Assembly (NCBI GenBank): GCA_039096225.1
Contig: JBBPEB010000034.1
Span: forward strand, 248,001 to 312,000
Length of the DNA stretch: 64,000 nucleotides
Origin: Blastocystis sp. Blastoise
Lineage: Eukaryota; Sar; Bigyra; Opalinata; Blastocystidae
Reading direction: 5' to 3'
The notes below the pieces were generated by a model. It did no database searches. It was given only the letters and a program-made list of their open reading frames with translations, and had not been told where the DNA came from. Of this stretch, positions 51,211-64,000 are shown piece after piece (position 1 is the first letter of the stretch; each line of letters starts with the position of its first letter). Position numbers and translations under genes: made by a program.

Positions 51211-54200
51211 TTGGAGGTGTGAATCGTAGTATGAAATGATGGAATTCCGAAAGAGCACCAGAAGGTACGTCTTTTAATAAATCAATAAATTTAAGTACTG
51301 AATGAATATCAAAATCATTGGTATCAAATGCAAGTGTAAGAGAACTAAGTTTTAAGAATTGGTTTTGAATAAAATAAGTAGAAAATGTTTGGAAGAATGA
51401 ATTGATATTAACCGTATTATCTAATAATTGTTATGTATATATATATATATATAATATTATATTTAAAGCTATTATATATATATATATATACCAAATCCAA
51501 AGAATAGAAATTGTATATTTGTCCAGAGAGGCATATTAATACATTCTTCTAATAGGGATATCAAACTGAAATTAGATTTAATAACTATATAATATGTAAG
51601 AAATATATTAATATAGAATATTTAGAAAATATTACAATAAAACTAATGTTTATATATACAAACAAAATAAAAGTTGATAAGTGCAGAAGAGAATAAAGAT
51701 AATAATTTAGCCATATTTTGACTGTTTTTAATTAGAACTTCTTCTGGTTCTACAGGATTATCGCTTAACATGGATGTATCTTTATTAACTATATATATAT
51801 ATATAGAGTAATAATTATGGGTCTTACCTATCTTTAAGAATTTAACTGTTTCACAATTTAATTTTGAGAATAAATCCAGATAATCATTCATATAAGATAT
51901 AGTATAAGGTGTATCGTGAGATTTAACTATATATTAGTAGTAGATTAAAGATATATTTAATAATAATCTAGATAATATATATAGTATATAATTAATATAT
52001 TGTATATATTAATAATGTTCATTATAAATAAATAATAAGTATTTTATAGATTGTATAAATATATATACTGTATATATCGAGAGTTTCAAGATTATGGCAA
52101 TTGATACTACTGATCACAGGTATATTAGCATTAAGAAGTTTCCTACAAGTTACATCTGCATCTATATATATATTTATATATATTTATAAGCACTAATATA
52201 TATAATATATATATATATTATATATAAACTATATATATATATACGAAATGCAACATGTTTGACATTATGTTGACTCATATCAATAAACACATTCTTCTTC
52301 TCATCATCAATTGAAGAGTACGAGAAATAGAGTTCATTCACAAGAAGATGTCCAGATTCATTTAATTGTTTCCAGGAAGAAGTTAGTTGTTCAGAACCTA
52401 ATACGGCTATATATAGATAAATAAATGAGTATATATATATATATATATATAATACTATATATATATATACTTTGAACATTAATATTATATTTGTTAACTA
52501 TAGTAATTAGATTCTTCAAAATAGGTTCACTGAAACGAATAGTATATCTAGTTGGGTCTTCTTCCTTTTCATTTGATACTATAAGTGTATCTATAAGTAG
52601 AAGAAGAGACTCAGGACATAAGGAATCGAATAATACTGAAGAATCATCCCACCAACAAGTATTAACAAAGGGTGTTACATCATATATATGGAACTTAGGG
52701 AAACATCGACGAGTTATTAAAGGTAATATTTCTATATTAAAAGTACTCTCTTCTTTCCATTTCTTAGGATCTATATAAATATGTTAATTATATATATATA
52801 TGTTAATTATATATATATATATATAAAGAATATACTATAACAGAGAAGTGTGGTTACATTAGGAAATCTATATGTAGCGAGAATTCTCTTCAATAACTCT
52901 TTATGTTCAGGATATGAACCTGACTGTAAAACTATATATATTTATATAGTTATATGTTTTTATAGTTCCATAGCTATATAGTTCTTTATAAATATATAAT
53001 TATATATATATATTGTTATATGATTATATATATATATAGTTATGCAGTTCTTTATAAATATATATATTTAGATATATAGATATTCATAGAAAAATATTAA
53101 AATAGATATATAATTAAAATTCATAAACAAAGGAATATATTAATAAATATATATACATAGAGCTAAGTCAAATGTAGTAATATTATTTAAATATCCTTCT
53201 TTTAATGCTTTTAATAATGGAGGGGTATGTAATTGTAATTTAACATTCTGTTCATCTATATATATATAAGCAAAAAATATTTATATATATATATATATAT
53301 ATATAATACATATATATACTTGGATTAATAATGTTCTTTAGATGTTTACAGATAGGCATGTGTAAAACATAATTAGTAATTTCTTCAGAATCTCTACTAG
53401 CCATTCTATATATAATATAACAATAATAATATGAGTAACCATATAAAGACTATATTCTATATAAAAGTATTATAAACATATAAAAGTATTATATACGTTA
53501 AAATAGGGTGTTGATAATCCTTATCTATATACATATTTATAATAATAATAATAATATAATATACTATCATCATCCCCATAAACAAATTTATAACTACATT
53601 CTATTCTTTCTAAATCACGAGAATTAACTTTTTTCTCAGCAATTTGACTACGTTGATATTCATTATATTCACGGGAATAATCAGAAACTGATTCAACAAA
53701 TAAATCTGGTTTTAATTCTTCTCTTTCATTATTGATTTCATTATCAATATCTATATCTATCATTTTATAATGTTCTCTTCCTTTATCATCGAATTCACGT
53801 TGTTTTACTGACTGATTTACACGAATTTGATCTCTATTTAATTTATCATTCTCTATATCAAGATGATCACGTTTATATTTTTCATAAGAATCAGGGAAAT
53901 ATTGCTCAAAATACTGACGTTTATATTCTTTATATAATACTTTATAATGAGGATCCATTCGTGTTACTAGAACTTGCTTCTTTTGTGATAAATAAAAGAC
54001 TATATATATATATAAACTAAAAACAAAATAGATATACATATAATTTCAAATTCTTTTATTTTGGGAAACATAATATTCAGATCTGAAAGATAAGCATAAT
54101 CATAAGGATAATCATTATTAAAATAAATATGAATAATAACGCTTGTAACATTAAATAACTCAAATAATTTTGAATATTTTAAAAATGAACGATATCTTTC

Positions 54201-54692
54201 CTCTATAAATGGACCTTCAATACATAATTTATGTTCTTTAAGAATATCATATAAGCATGCATCATTATCATAGTTGACAAATGTTGGATATGAAAACATA
54301 AATTGCATTCCAGAAAGATTCTTATCAAGAAATTTCTTTAATGATTCAGCCAAAAACACATACAACTTTGACTCATATTCACAGGCTTCACTGCCAAAGA
54401 AATATTTGAGATCTTTGTACATAGAGACGACGTCGTTGATCTGTATATTGCTTAAAGAAAGTGTGCCTTTCATAAATTGTGTCACTTTCTCAATGGAAAG
54501 AGGTGGTGAATCAATTCTATATGCATTCTTATCTTTCACAAAGTTGTCTGGATTATTGTAAGCAAGTGACAACAGCGAATTAGGAAATTTCTTCAAAAAA
54601 ACTAATGGAATCCGTTTCTTTGTTTTATTTTGAAAAATGAACGAAACTTGTTGTTTTGGATCATTTATACTCTCCGTTATTTCTTCTGCCAT
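50441..54692 (-). CDS. BTB-like/leucine-rich-like repeat protein G
   Basis: Starts at 54692 (MAEEITESINDPKQQVSFIF). The BTB-like domain covers about residues 15-110 (RIPLVFLKKFPNSLLSLAY; NDVVSMYKDLKYFFG). The next large exon (about 53570-53999) is highly charged (LYKEYKRQYFEQYFPDSYEK, YSREYNEYQ). Many short exons then carry repeat units: PICKHLKNIINPS (53323-53400), LLKALKEGYLNNITTFDLAL, RILATYRFPNVTTLL, the large exon 52480-52770 (RCFPKFHIYDVTPFVN), then HLLVNELYFSYSSIDD and LLNANIPVISSINCHNLETL. The last exon ends HSKLTINCVTVPL at 50441. Introns are mostly TA-rich and 40-150 bp. No frameshift was found. It shares the architecture of A, B and C but is more diverged. It is head-to-head with H, whose start is 228 bp away. 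Confidence 0.75.
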
Positions 54693-54922
54693 TCTTTCTT
54701 ATTTATAGTTCAATAATATTATTTTTCTATGTATTCTTGAAGTATATTCAAGAAAGAGAAACAACTATTGTTATAAGTTCAATATTCAAACTAGAAATAA
54801 ATAGAAATGTAGAGATAACTGCCAATGAAAACACAAAACAGTGAACAAAATTTGAATAACGAATTTTCTGTGGGAATACAAGATAACTTTTATTCTTATT
54901 CTGTTGCTTATACTATTATATG
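54693..54922. promoter_or_regulatory. short bidirectional promoter region between G and H
   Basis: Only ~230 bp separate the divergent starts of G (54692, minus) and H (54923, plus), so both promoters must lie here or overlap the genes. I see no recognisable TATA or initiator that stands out from the AT-rich background. Confidence 0.45.
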
Positions 54923-56402
54923 ATGGTAAAGAATAAAGTAGATTCTGATGTGGGAAGGCTAGATGATATTCAGAAAGATGTAATCCATTTTGAAAGACTG
55001 ATTGGTGATTTGGTTGGTATTTTAAGTAAATCAATAAGTTTCTGTATTCATTCAGGTGAGTCCGTGAATGAATTAGTGAATCGATTAACACGAAATTGTG
55101 AAGGAATGAATGATAAGAATGGTGATGATCCACATATAATTATCCAAGAATCTTCTTTTCTGAATGAAAATGATGCTACTATGAATAACAATGATAATGG
55201 AATTGATTATATTCGATTTACAAGTAATGGTCCAGTTTATTCTCTTCCTAAAAGAATAGCAAATAGTTTAGTAGGTAGTCTTCTGTATGAATATTCTCAA
55301 GAGAATATTAAAACTGTTGATGGCACTATTTATTTAGATTATCCTGATGATGAAACCGTAGCTCCTTTATTAATTGATTCCTTAATGAATAATAAAATGA
55401 ATGTTGATAAGTTAAGTTTGGGTGATCAAATTGATTTATTAAGGATGTTTGATTACTGTAATTTACCTATTCCTGAAGAATTGGTGAAGCGTTTTTATAA
55501 GACAGATAGTTATATGATACTATATGAAGAAGATTATGATGTTATTCTTTATATAAATGATAAGAGAGATAATAGATTAAATGAATACTTAAAGAGGAAT
55601 GGATTATGGAATAAGATTGTGAATAACTATTGTTTTGGATATGTTGATTTTGATAAGAAGAATAATGAAATGTATATGAAAATGAATTATACATATATTG
55701 ACCATATTTATGAATATATTCAATATAATTATATTTATATATCTGAAGAAGAAGCAAAGAATATAAATAAGAGAATTATTAGAGAATGAAATGTATGGTT
55801 TATTTGGTGATAAAGGAATAGGAGCTATAAGTGAAGGACTGATAAAGTGTTTATTTAAAGGAAGTAGTATTATTGTCAATAGAGTATTAGACACTCCATT
55901 AGTGAATTGGCTTGGTAAAGAAAAGAAATGGAAATTATTATTTAGAGCAAGTGAACGTAATTATTCTGCAAGTGAATTCCATAGATTTTGTGATAATAAA
56001 GGAGAAACAGTAACTATAATCAAACATATAGGTCATAATAATCATATTAATATATTTGGAGGATATACAGATCAAAATTGGGCTGGTTCAGATTATAAAC
56101 CATATTCTAAAGAATTTCTATTTTCTTTAAATAATGAACATGATATTCCTCCTACTAAATATGATAATACTAATAGTAGTTATGGTATATGTTGTTATTC
56201 TTTTAATGGTCCAGTATTTGGATATGGTTGTGATATCTATATATCTGATCAATGTCATAGTAATACTAATTCTTATTGTAATGCACATTCTTATTCTGAA
56301 GTGAATACTCCTCAAAAATCATCATTATTTGTAAATACAGATGATGCTAATTCTAATAATTACTTTAAATTAGATGATTATGAAGTATGGGGAAGAACTT
56401 AA
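54923..56402 (+). pseudogene. BTB-TLDc protein H, intronless, with one frameshift
   Basis: The start at 54923 (MVKNKVDSDVGRLDD) aligns with F's MVKEKVLFDIDKFN; an extra ATG precedes at 54920. BTB-like domain: YIRFTSNGPVYSLPKRIANS to FDYCNLPIPEE. Near 55768-55773 there is one extra base relative to F (AATAAGAGAATTATTAGAG against AATAAAGAATTATTAGAG). This brings a TGA at 55787-55789. The original frame resumes as LLENEMYGLFGDKG, and an ATG at 55791 opens the whole TLDc half (WLGKEKKWKLLFRASE, HINIFGGYTDQNW, LDDYEVWGRT) to 56402. Both intron positions of F are fused exons here. It may be a young pseudogene, make two proteins, or reflect a one-base assembly error; the TLDc half otherwise looks fully conserved. 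Confidence 0.8.
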
Positions 56403-57274
56403 CATTTCTATTTTTTTTTATGTATTATTATCATTTAATTCTATAATATAATAATAATTTATTATTATGTTATAAATCCATATATTTCTCATGTTTATCA
56501 AATTTATCAATCTATCGTCTTTCTACCAAATCATTTTTTTATATTTATAAAATAATCAAGAAACTATAATGAGTTCTATCTAGAATTCTTTAATAAATTT
56601 ATAATAAAACTATCATTATTATCATGTTATTTGTTCAACATAATATCCTTACTGTCTTTTTGCTTCATCATTGTGCAAGATACCATTAATTCTTAAATAA
56701 AAAGAATCAACATTCAACACAATAATTCTTCTTTTGATAGTGTTTAAGATATTTATACATTTTATAATGACTTTTAGAAGATTCATTTCATTGTAAACTT
56801 TTTGTTGCTAATATTTAACTTAAATAAGCAAACATAATATTTCATCCTTGGTTACTTTTGATTCTAAACAAACACATATATAATAAAATACTTATATTAA
56901 TAAAACATTTTTTTATTCATTATATTTTTTTCATATCAACGACTATACTATTGTTTTTGTCAACTTTTAATCTAGGTATATATGTTAATATTCTATTTTA
57001 AATTCAGAATAGTTTATTAACTGCATTTAAATGTTATCCAAAATATGGTTATCTAAAAATATGTGAAAGTGATATAAAGAAGGGCATGATAATAACTTGA
57101 TTTTACTTTTTATAATAAATATGTGGTCATCTTTGTATAGTTTATTAAAAAAATATAATGATTTTTATATAATAATATAATAATATCAACCAAACTGTAT
57201 TTAAATACTTTTTATATATCATATACTTACTACATAATAGTTATATATATATATATATATATATAAGAAAATGT
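56403..57274. other. spacer between H and the GH3 gene (both 3' ends)
   Basis: AT-rich convergent spacer with no supported gene, ending in a TA run at about 57243-57264 just downstream of the GH3 stop. Confidence 0.5.
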
Positions 57275-57634
57275 TTAACAGGAATTAGCATTAAATGTGT
57301 CACCCTTAATTGTAAACATTCCATTTAGAACATTCGATGGATTCTTTTTACTATACCCTTCTTGCTGTCCACCAATTGTAAATGATATTGTACCAGGAAG
57401 AGTGACGTAGGTCTTGTCATCATCACCTAATACAGCCATAGATCTATATATATCGAAATTATTTTTTATTATATGTTATATATAAAGATAGAGAGAACAG
57501 AGAGATATATTTATAGATTGAAATAGGATATATATTTTATTATATATATATATATACCTAGGAGATAATAGAATAGTGACCGTTTTTGTTTCACCAGAAT
57601 ATAAATGAATACGACTATATATATAATAAGAATC

Positions 57635-57669
<35 letters not shown>

Positions 57670-58042
57670 TCAAAATTTCCTAATTGTCGAAGTGGCCAAT
57701 CATTATATTTAACATCATTCCAACTTATAAATACAAATATAATTTCATCAGCATCATATTTTCCTGTGTTTTTAACGTCAACAGAAATTTTTTGTGTTTC
57801 ACATGTGGTGACAGAGGGTTCGTAATGAAGATTCGAATATTCGAAAGAAGTATAACTATAGAATAAGATATTTATAAATAAATGAATATTCATGAATATT
57901 GAGTAATATAGTATTTTTAATTATAAAAATATATAAGAAACAAATAAAAAATATATATATAATGATCGCTATATATATATGTTATAGTATTAAATGGTTA
58001 TAAACAAATAGGTATATAAAGCAATTTATATACATTTTATAC

Positions 58043-58128
<86 letters not shown>

Positions 58129-58589
58129 TATATATACGATAAGCCATATCCAAAAGGATACAGAGGTTCACCTTGTTTGTTAGTATCCCAGAATCTATAG
58201 GTCATTCCATTCATAGTATAATTCACTATAGGAAGTAACTAGAGAATAAGAAGGAGATATATTGATTTATATATTGATTTTATATGATGTATATATATAT
58301 ACTTGATCAAGAGACATGGGCCAAGTAGTGGATAATTTACCTATATATATATATATATATAAAATAAATATAGTAATCAATATAATCAATATAACTAAAA
58401 TATACCAGAAGGAATATAATCACCAAAAAGAACTTCGGCGAATGCTGTTCCCACGTGCATACCAGCATAAGGAGATGTATATATAGCATCGACGATGCCT
58501 TCAATCTCATGGAGATCTAATGCACCAGCATTATAGAAAAAGCAAATCACTTTTTTACCAGTAGCAGCAGCATCTTTTATCATCTTTAT

Positions 58590-58645
<56 letters not shown>

Positions 58646-58942
58646 TAACAGAAAGAAATGACTTACTTGGTTTTCAGGAAGATTCAAATCATTTCTATCG
58701 TGTCCTTCTGACTCATGGTAACGATCCAAGCCACCAACAATAATAATAATATCCGTTTGTTCAGCCACTCTGGTGACAGAAGACGCGTCATATTCCGTAC
58801 AATCGACATTATTACATGCTGATTCATAACTGTATATATATATAGAACACTAAACAATATATGTATATATATGTATATACATAATTTTATCATTTCCTAA
58901 TAATGTTTTGAGGCCAGTTACTGGTTGAATATCATAAGAAGG

Positions 58943-58976
<34 letters not shown>

Positions 58977-59451
58977 ATAATAATAATAATATATACATTC
59001 GCATGATAATCACCAAAGGCACATGACCAGCCATCCATCCCATGGAAGCCGAGAACCCCTACCTACAGAGTATATGCAATAAGAAGAAGATAAGGTATAT
59101 ATATGTATATAATACATACATTAATAATAATTATAATATTTTATATAAAGATAACTATATAATATATATATACCTTTTCAATTGTGTTTTTATCAAGAGG
59201 AACAATATCATTTTTATTCATTAATAAAACAATCGATTGTTCAGCACCCTCAGTAGCTAACTATATATATATATATTATTATATATAATAATAAATACTA
59301 TTATATATATATATACCTTAAGATGTTCTGGTTTTTCAGCTTCATCGCTATTTAACTTCTTATATTCACCTATATATAATAATAATAATGATAATTATAT
59401 ATATATATTCACACATATCTTCAGGATCAAATTCACCTAATTTCATACGAG

Positions 59452-59502
<51 letters not shown>

Positions 59503-61422
59503 AACAGACGTTTAGTAGCTTTAGCTAGATCTGATGGATTTAAAAGATTGTGTTCCAAAGCACTGGGGAGTTGAGAATACGCGGTATTATTCCCGCCATA
59601 ATCTTCAAGGTCTGTTCCTGCCAAAACAGCAAGAGAAGCAGCGCTTTCCCTGTAAATATATATACATTAATAAGCTGTTTTTAATATATTATAAAATATA
59701 TATATATATATAATGTAAGTTTAAATGTTCATTTATTTCATATATATATACCAATTATATCCATAATGATGACCATCTGAAATCTGTTCAATTGCTCCCT
59801 CATCAGAAATAACATATCCCTATATATATATATATTAGTAATAATAATAATAATAATAATAGAATTTAAACATTTAGTTATGTATATATATATATATATA
59901 TATACTTCGAATCCCATTTCATCTCTAAGAATATCTTGAAGTAAATGTCTATTAGCACAAGCAGGTATACCATTAATAGAATTATAAGAGCACATGGCAC
60001 TATATGCTCCTGCTTTTACACCTGCCTCAAATGCTATATAATAATTATTATTATATTATTATACATGTTTATTATAATTATGATTATCATAATAAAAAAA
60101 TAGTTTTGATCAATTATGTAAGAATTCTAATAGATAATATAACAGATAATAAAATATATATATACCAGGAATGTAGTTTGTTCTCCATTCTCTTTCTGTT
60201 ACAAGTGCGTTAAAACTTAAACGGTCAACTGGATTATTCTCAGGACCTATATATAAATATATATATTCTCAAATCAAAATATATATATAATTCCATTAAA
60301 TATAATAATTAATAGCATAAATCTAATTAATAGAATAAATCTATTTAATACAATAAATCTAAATAATATAAAAAACTAATGAATAGAATAAATATATTAA
60401 TATAATAAATCTTTAATAGAATAAATCTATTTAATATAATAAATATAATATAATATAATATAATATAATATATATATACCACAGTGAACATCATAATGTT
60501 TAACAGTAGCTATAGACTTGAAATATCTCTTATTTGTACCTTGCAGACCTTTTACCATTTCAGCTCCTAATATAGCATTCACTATAGGACATTCACCATA
60601 TCTATATTTATATAATATATATATATAATACATATAATACACATATATAATAGATATAATATATATAATACATAATAAATATATAATTAATATAACAATA
60701 AATAATTATATATAAACAACAATTACTTATATTTTATCAAAAAAAAAGAATAAAAGAATGATCTAATTAAACAACAACAATTATATATATATACGTTTCT
60801 TGTCCTCTTCCCCAAAGAGGATGTCTGAATAAATTAACCACGGGAGTCCAACAAGTAATTCCAGAATGAATCTTATATATACCCTCTACATATATATATA
60901 CATATATTAATTTATAATAATTACTAAGATTTAAAGTATATTATTTCAAAAAAAAAACATATAAATTATAATAAAATAACAATAATTTTATATACGTTTA
61001 ACATAATCATTATGTTTTCCACGAACTTCATCTGAAGTATATTCAGCAATCTTATATACAAGTGTTCTATTAAATGAATAGGATGTTCCAAGAGACATAG
61101 GGAAAGAAGTTGTATTTCCAGTGGCAGGATCTATATCTCCAGCAATGCATTCAGCACTGAAAACAAAAGGTTTAATTCCAAGTCTCTCAATAGCACCAGT
61201 AGGACGATTTCCATTACCACCATATGCCATTTGATCAATCATTTCCTGAGTAGTTAAACGACTGACAATATCTTCAGCACGTTCTTCAAAGGATAATGAT
61301 GGATCCTAACAATAACATATTATTTTTAAAATGGTTAAAAATGAATGATACCTGGAATGGATATTCATATCTCTTTGGATATGCAAACGCGATAGCAAGA
61401 AGAAACAAAAACAAAACTTTCA
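57275..61422 (-). CDS. secreted glycoside hydrolase family 3 (beta-xylosidase/beta-glucosidase-like)
   Basis: About 20 exons. Exon 1 (61352-61422) encodes a signal peptide MKVLFLFLLAIAFA. Exon 2 (60996-61305) has DPSLSFEERAEDIVSRLT and MIDQMAYGGN. Later exons give WTPVVNLFRHPLWGRGQET, the KHYDVHC motif, MCSYNSINGIPACANRH, then DEMGFE-GYVISDEGAIEQI (59752-59819), whose Asp after VIS is the family's catalytic nucleophile position. RARMKLGEFDPED closes the barrel domain. The second domain has VLLMNKND, VGVLGFHGMDGWS, IIIIVGGLDRYHESEGHDR (the Glu-x-Glu-Gly-x-Asp-Arg acid/base region) and GTAFAEVLFGDYIPSGKLS. The C-terminus is a fibronectin III-like domain (YSGETKTVTILLSPRSMAVL). The order matches full-length GH3; the CSYN-x-(I/V)NG and VDRLSFNA words favour the beta-xylosidase-like branch. 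It probably cleaves plant or microbial oligosaccharides outside the cell or in digestive vacuoles (inference). Confidence 0.93.
58043..58129. repeat. (ATT)n microsatellite in a GH3 intron
   Basis: About 29 ATT units within the ~280-bp intron between the FN3-like exon (57670-57857) and the preceding exon (58138-58238). It makes this the longest intron of the gene. Confidence 0.9.
58592..58640. repeat. (TA)n microsatellite in a GH3 intron
   Basis: A TA tract filling most of an intron between the exons at 58407-58589 and 58673-58829. Confidence 0.85.
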
Positions 61423-62404
61423 TTATTCAATAAGAATAATAATTTAATGTATTCCTGTTTGGTTTCAAACTCATTCTCTGAGAATATGCAAATTGATTGG
61501 CAGATATCCATAGAAATATCCAATAGAATTACTTGATATACTGAGATTTGTATCTCCCAGACTTGTTCATAATACAAGACACAAATAATTGTATTGAAGA
61601 ATCTCAAAAGATAAAGAATTTATAAAGAATAGTCAACTGTTTGCATAATATAAAAATCAAGAAAGAATTAGGTGATAATCACCAGAAAAATATCAAAAAA
61701 ATGAAAGAAACAGCGAGTTACTTGATATATTTTCTTTACACAACAGGTGAAGTACAAGATATAATAAAATAGTCATGAAAGGAATTGTTTAAAGTAGCTC
61801 AAAGAATATTAGTAGCTAAGAAAGCGATTATTTATGTTCGTATAGTAGTATTTTTGATCGAGGTATTGAACCCATCAATGATTTATATTAGATATTAAAT
61901 AATTTACAAATAGTATTTTTTAAGAAAGGTCGATTACTATAAAAACAGCTGTGGTCAATAATAATTTAATACTTCGTATCAAATAGAGGTATCAATCTCA
62001 TAATCGAATCAATACTTTTATAGAAATCATGTCAAAAACACTTTTTGAACCCTTTATGGTTTTGCGGTTTTCTCATAAGTGGCTCGTTTTATCCTTTGTT
62101 GATGTTTCTATAGATAGTAATGTATATAATTTATATTATTGAACCAAGAATGGCACTATTCCAATATCAAACAGTTCAGAAAAAACTCATTTCTATACAT
62201 CAGTGTTCTACTGCATATTAAACAAGAACTACATTACTCTTACTATGATTTGAAGAATACTAGAAAACTTGCAAAGAAAAACTAATTTTTATGTGAATAT
62301 ATGTAGAAATCCGTGTAGAAAAGCAAATAATTCTGGGAAAAAGCCAAGAATTGTAAAACAACCCTATTGTATATCTTATCAATCTTGAATAGAGATAAAT
62401 AAAT
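61423..62404. promoter_or_regulatory. divergent spacer between GH3 and MORN genes
   Basis: About 980 bp holding the 5' ends of both genes. It is visibly less TA-repetitive than other spacers, with no coding frame. No specific promoter motif can be singled out. Confidence 0.45.
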
Positions 62405-64000
62405 ATGGATATGAATATCCCTCTTAAACTCTCACTCGATGATAAAAATGAGAATAATAGACTATTACTAGCAATGGATGCCTTACAAAAGCGGATTGTT
62501 TCGGTTCCAAAAGATAGCGACGAAGCGAAGTATCTACTTAAAGAGCTAAAGGAGTTCAATCCTGATCAAATAATTGATGATGATTTCGATATCAATAAAA
62601 ATTATGAGCCTGTGAAAGCAAAAAGTATACGTGTATATATATTATCTGTCATGTCTGTGTTATTTTATATATTTTTTTTATTTATTATTTATTAATATCA
62701 TTTGACGCCTCTTTACATGGTGCATCGTTATAGTCTACCATTATTTATATAGTATTATCAGCAGAATCTGTATATAATGGAGACTTATATCATGGAAAGA
62801 TGAATGGTTATGGTTGTTTAATATGTTATAATCCTGATGTAATGCCTATTCGTCTCTACAATGGTTATTTTAAGAATGATCAATTTGATGGTGAAGGAAG
62901 TGTTATATATACATATGGAGATACTTACAATGGTACATTTCAAAATGGTGTTCCTCATGGAAAAGGGAAATATCAATATCATAATTTAGATTGTTATATA
63001 GGTTCTTTTAGTAATGGAGTTCGTGATGGTGAAGGTATATTTACAGATTCCAACGGTTCTCAAATAGTTGGTCATTGGAAGAATAATAAAATGCATGGTT
63101 ATTGTAAATTAATTAGTGATACAAATCATTTTGAAGGTGATTTTGTTGATGGTATAAAACAAGGTGAAGGAAAAGATTATAAAAATAATCATCTTGTATA
63201 TGAAGGTCATTATGATAAAAATATGCGTAATGGATATGGTTATTCTTATTACTCTGTTTTAAAGACTTCTGGAGAAGAAGTTATTGAATATGAAGGTAGT
63301 TTTTGTGATGATTGCCGTCACGGTAAGGGAGTATTATATACTTTATATGGAGATGCTTATGAAGTTATGTATTATAAAGATAATATTATATATAGAGGAG
63401 TATGTTATTATAGAGATGGATCTTATGAATCTTGTGCTTGTATTAATTTGAATCTTGATGGCTATAGAGTGTCTTATTTTAATGATGGAAGTATACGTAG
63501 TAGTCATTATAAAGATAATAAGCAACAAGGATTAGGAAGTGTATATTATGAATCTGATTGTTGTGCTGCTGGAGATTGGGAGAATGGATCAATTACAGGA
63601 TATGGTGTTGAATATATAAACGATTTAGATATTTATCGTGGAGATATTACTATGTTTAAGCGTCATGGATATGGATATATACAATATACAAATGGTATTT
63701 CTTATTATGGTTTTTGGGGGAATAATTTATATGAAGGAAAAGGAGAACTTTATTATCCAAATGGAGATACTTTTGTAGGATATTTTCATGAAGGAATGAA
63801 AGAAGGTGTAGGTATATTAACCTGTCATGATGGTAGTTCTTTCCGTGGAAATTATTCAAAGAATCTTAAGAATGGTTATGGTATATATGATTTTGGTGAT
63901 GGTACTATATATGAAGGTCATTTTAAAGATGATATTCGTGATGGATTTGGTAAACTTACTTTTGATGATGGAATGATATATACAGGTCCATTTGAAGATG
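62405..64000 (+). CDS. MORN-repeat protein J (cut by the window end)
   Basis: Exon 1 (62405-62630) reads MDMNIPLKLSLDDKNENN and KRIVSVPKDSDEAKYLLKEL, a polar N-terminal helix region. A 122-bp intron (62631-62752; GTGTATAT...TATATAG) splices in phase to LLSAESVYNGDLYHGKMNGY. From there the frame stays open to the window end. It consists of MORN repeats of about 23 residues with the pattern Y-x-G-x-(F/W)-x2-(G/D)-x2-(H/N/D)-G-x-G, for example YGDTYNGTFQNGVPHGKGK and YPNGDTFVGYFHEGMKEGVG. I count at least 14 visible units, a few degenerate. MORN arrays bind membranes or act as scaffolds, and sometimes precede kinase domains; what follows here lies outside the window. Confidence 0.9.

Noticed and set aside
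56127-56315. Minus-strand 62-residue frame inside H
   Set aside because: Antisense shadow of the conserved TLDc region.

Overview
The window is nuclear DNA of an extremely AT-rich unicellular eukaryote, most likely a protist. The genes are densely interrupted by very short introns (mostly about 35-90 bp) that begin GTATAT/GTATTT and end TATAG, and many are almost pure TA. Genes end in TAA, TGA or TAG, so the standard code fits. The repertoire (BTB-TLDc proteins, BTB plus leucine-rich-like repeat proteins, MORN-repeat protein, secreted GH3 glycosidase) suits an amoeboid or anaerobic heterotrophic protist, but I cannot name the lineage from sequence alone.

Layout. 1-4.7 kb: paralogue A of a BTB-like/leucine-rich-like multi-exon family, probably a pseudogene. 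5.7-18.5 kb: a 12.8-kb DNA transposon with perfect 51-bp terminal inverted repeats and a 9-bp target duplication (Mutator-like). It carries intron-rich coding remnants or genes, a large minisatellite field and a 0.6-kb palindrome. 18.8-20.0 kb: pseudogene E on the minus strand. 20.9-24.7 kb: paralogue B, apparently intact. 26.4-29.0 kb: gene D, a broken secreted/surface protein gene. 31.8-43.0 kb: paralogue C, split by a 7.3-kb CACTA-like transposon. 43.6-47.5 kb: a second, inverted copy of a repeat that also lies inside that transposon. 48.5-50.1 kb: BTB-TLDc gene F. 50.4-54.7 kb: gene G, an apparently complete minus-strand relative of A-C. 54.9-56.4 kb: BTB-TLDc gene H, with one frameshift and no introns. 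57.3-61.4 kb: secreted GH3 beta-xylosidase/beta-glucosidase-like gene I with about 20 exons. 62.4-64 kb: MORN-repeat gene J, cut by the window end.

How it fits together. Most of the window is a dynamic cluster of two BTB families plus transposons. Of the three plus-strand BTB/repeat paralogues, A has a frameshift and a damaged splice site, C has a transposon and a frameshift, and only B looks functional. A has also lost four introns, all at its 3' end, and H lacks both introns of F, which suggests reverse-transcript-mediated intron loss in this genome. The GH3 and MORN genes at the right look like ordinary, expressed host genes transcribed divergently from a shared ~1-kb spacer.
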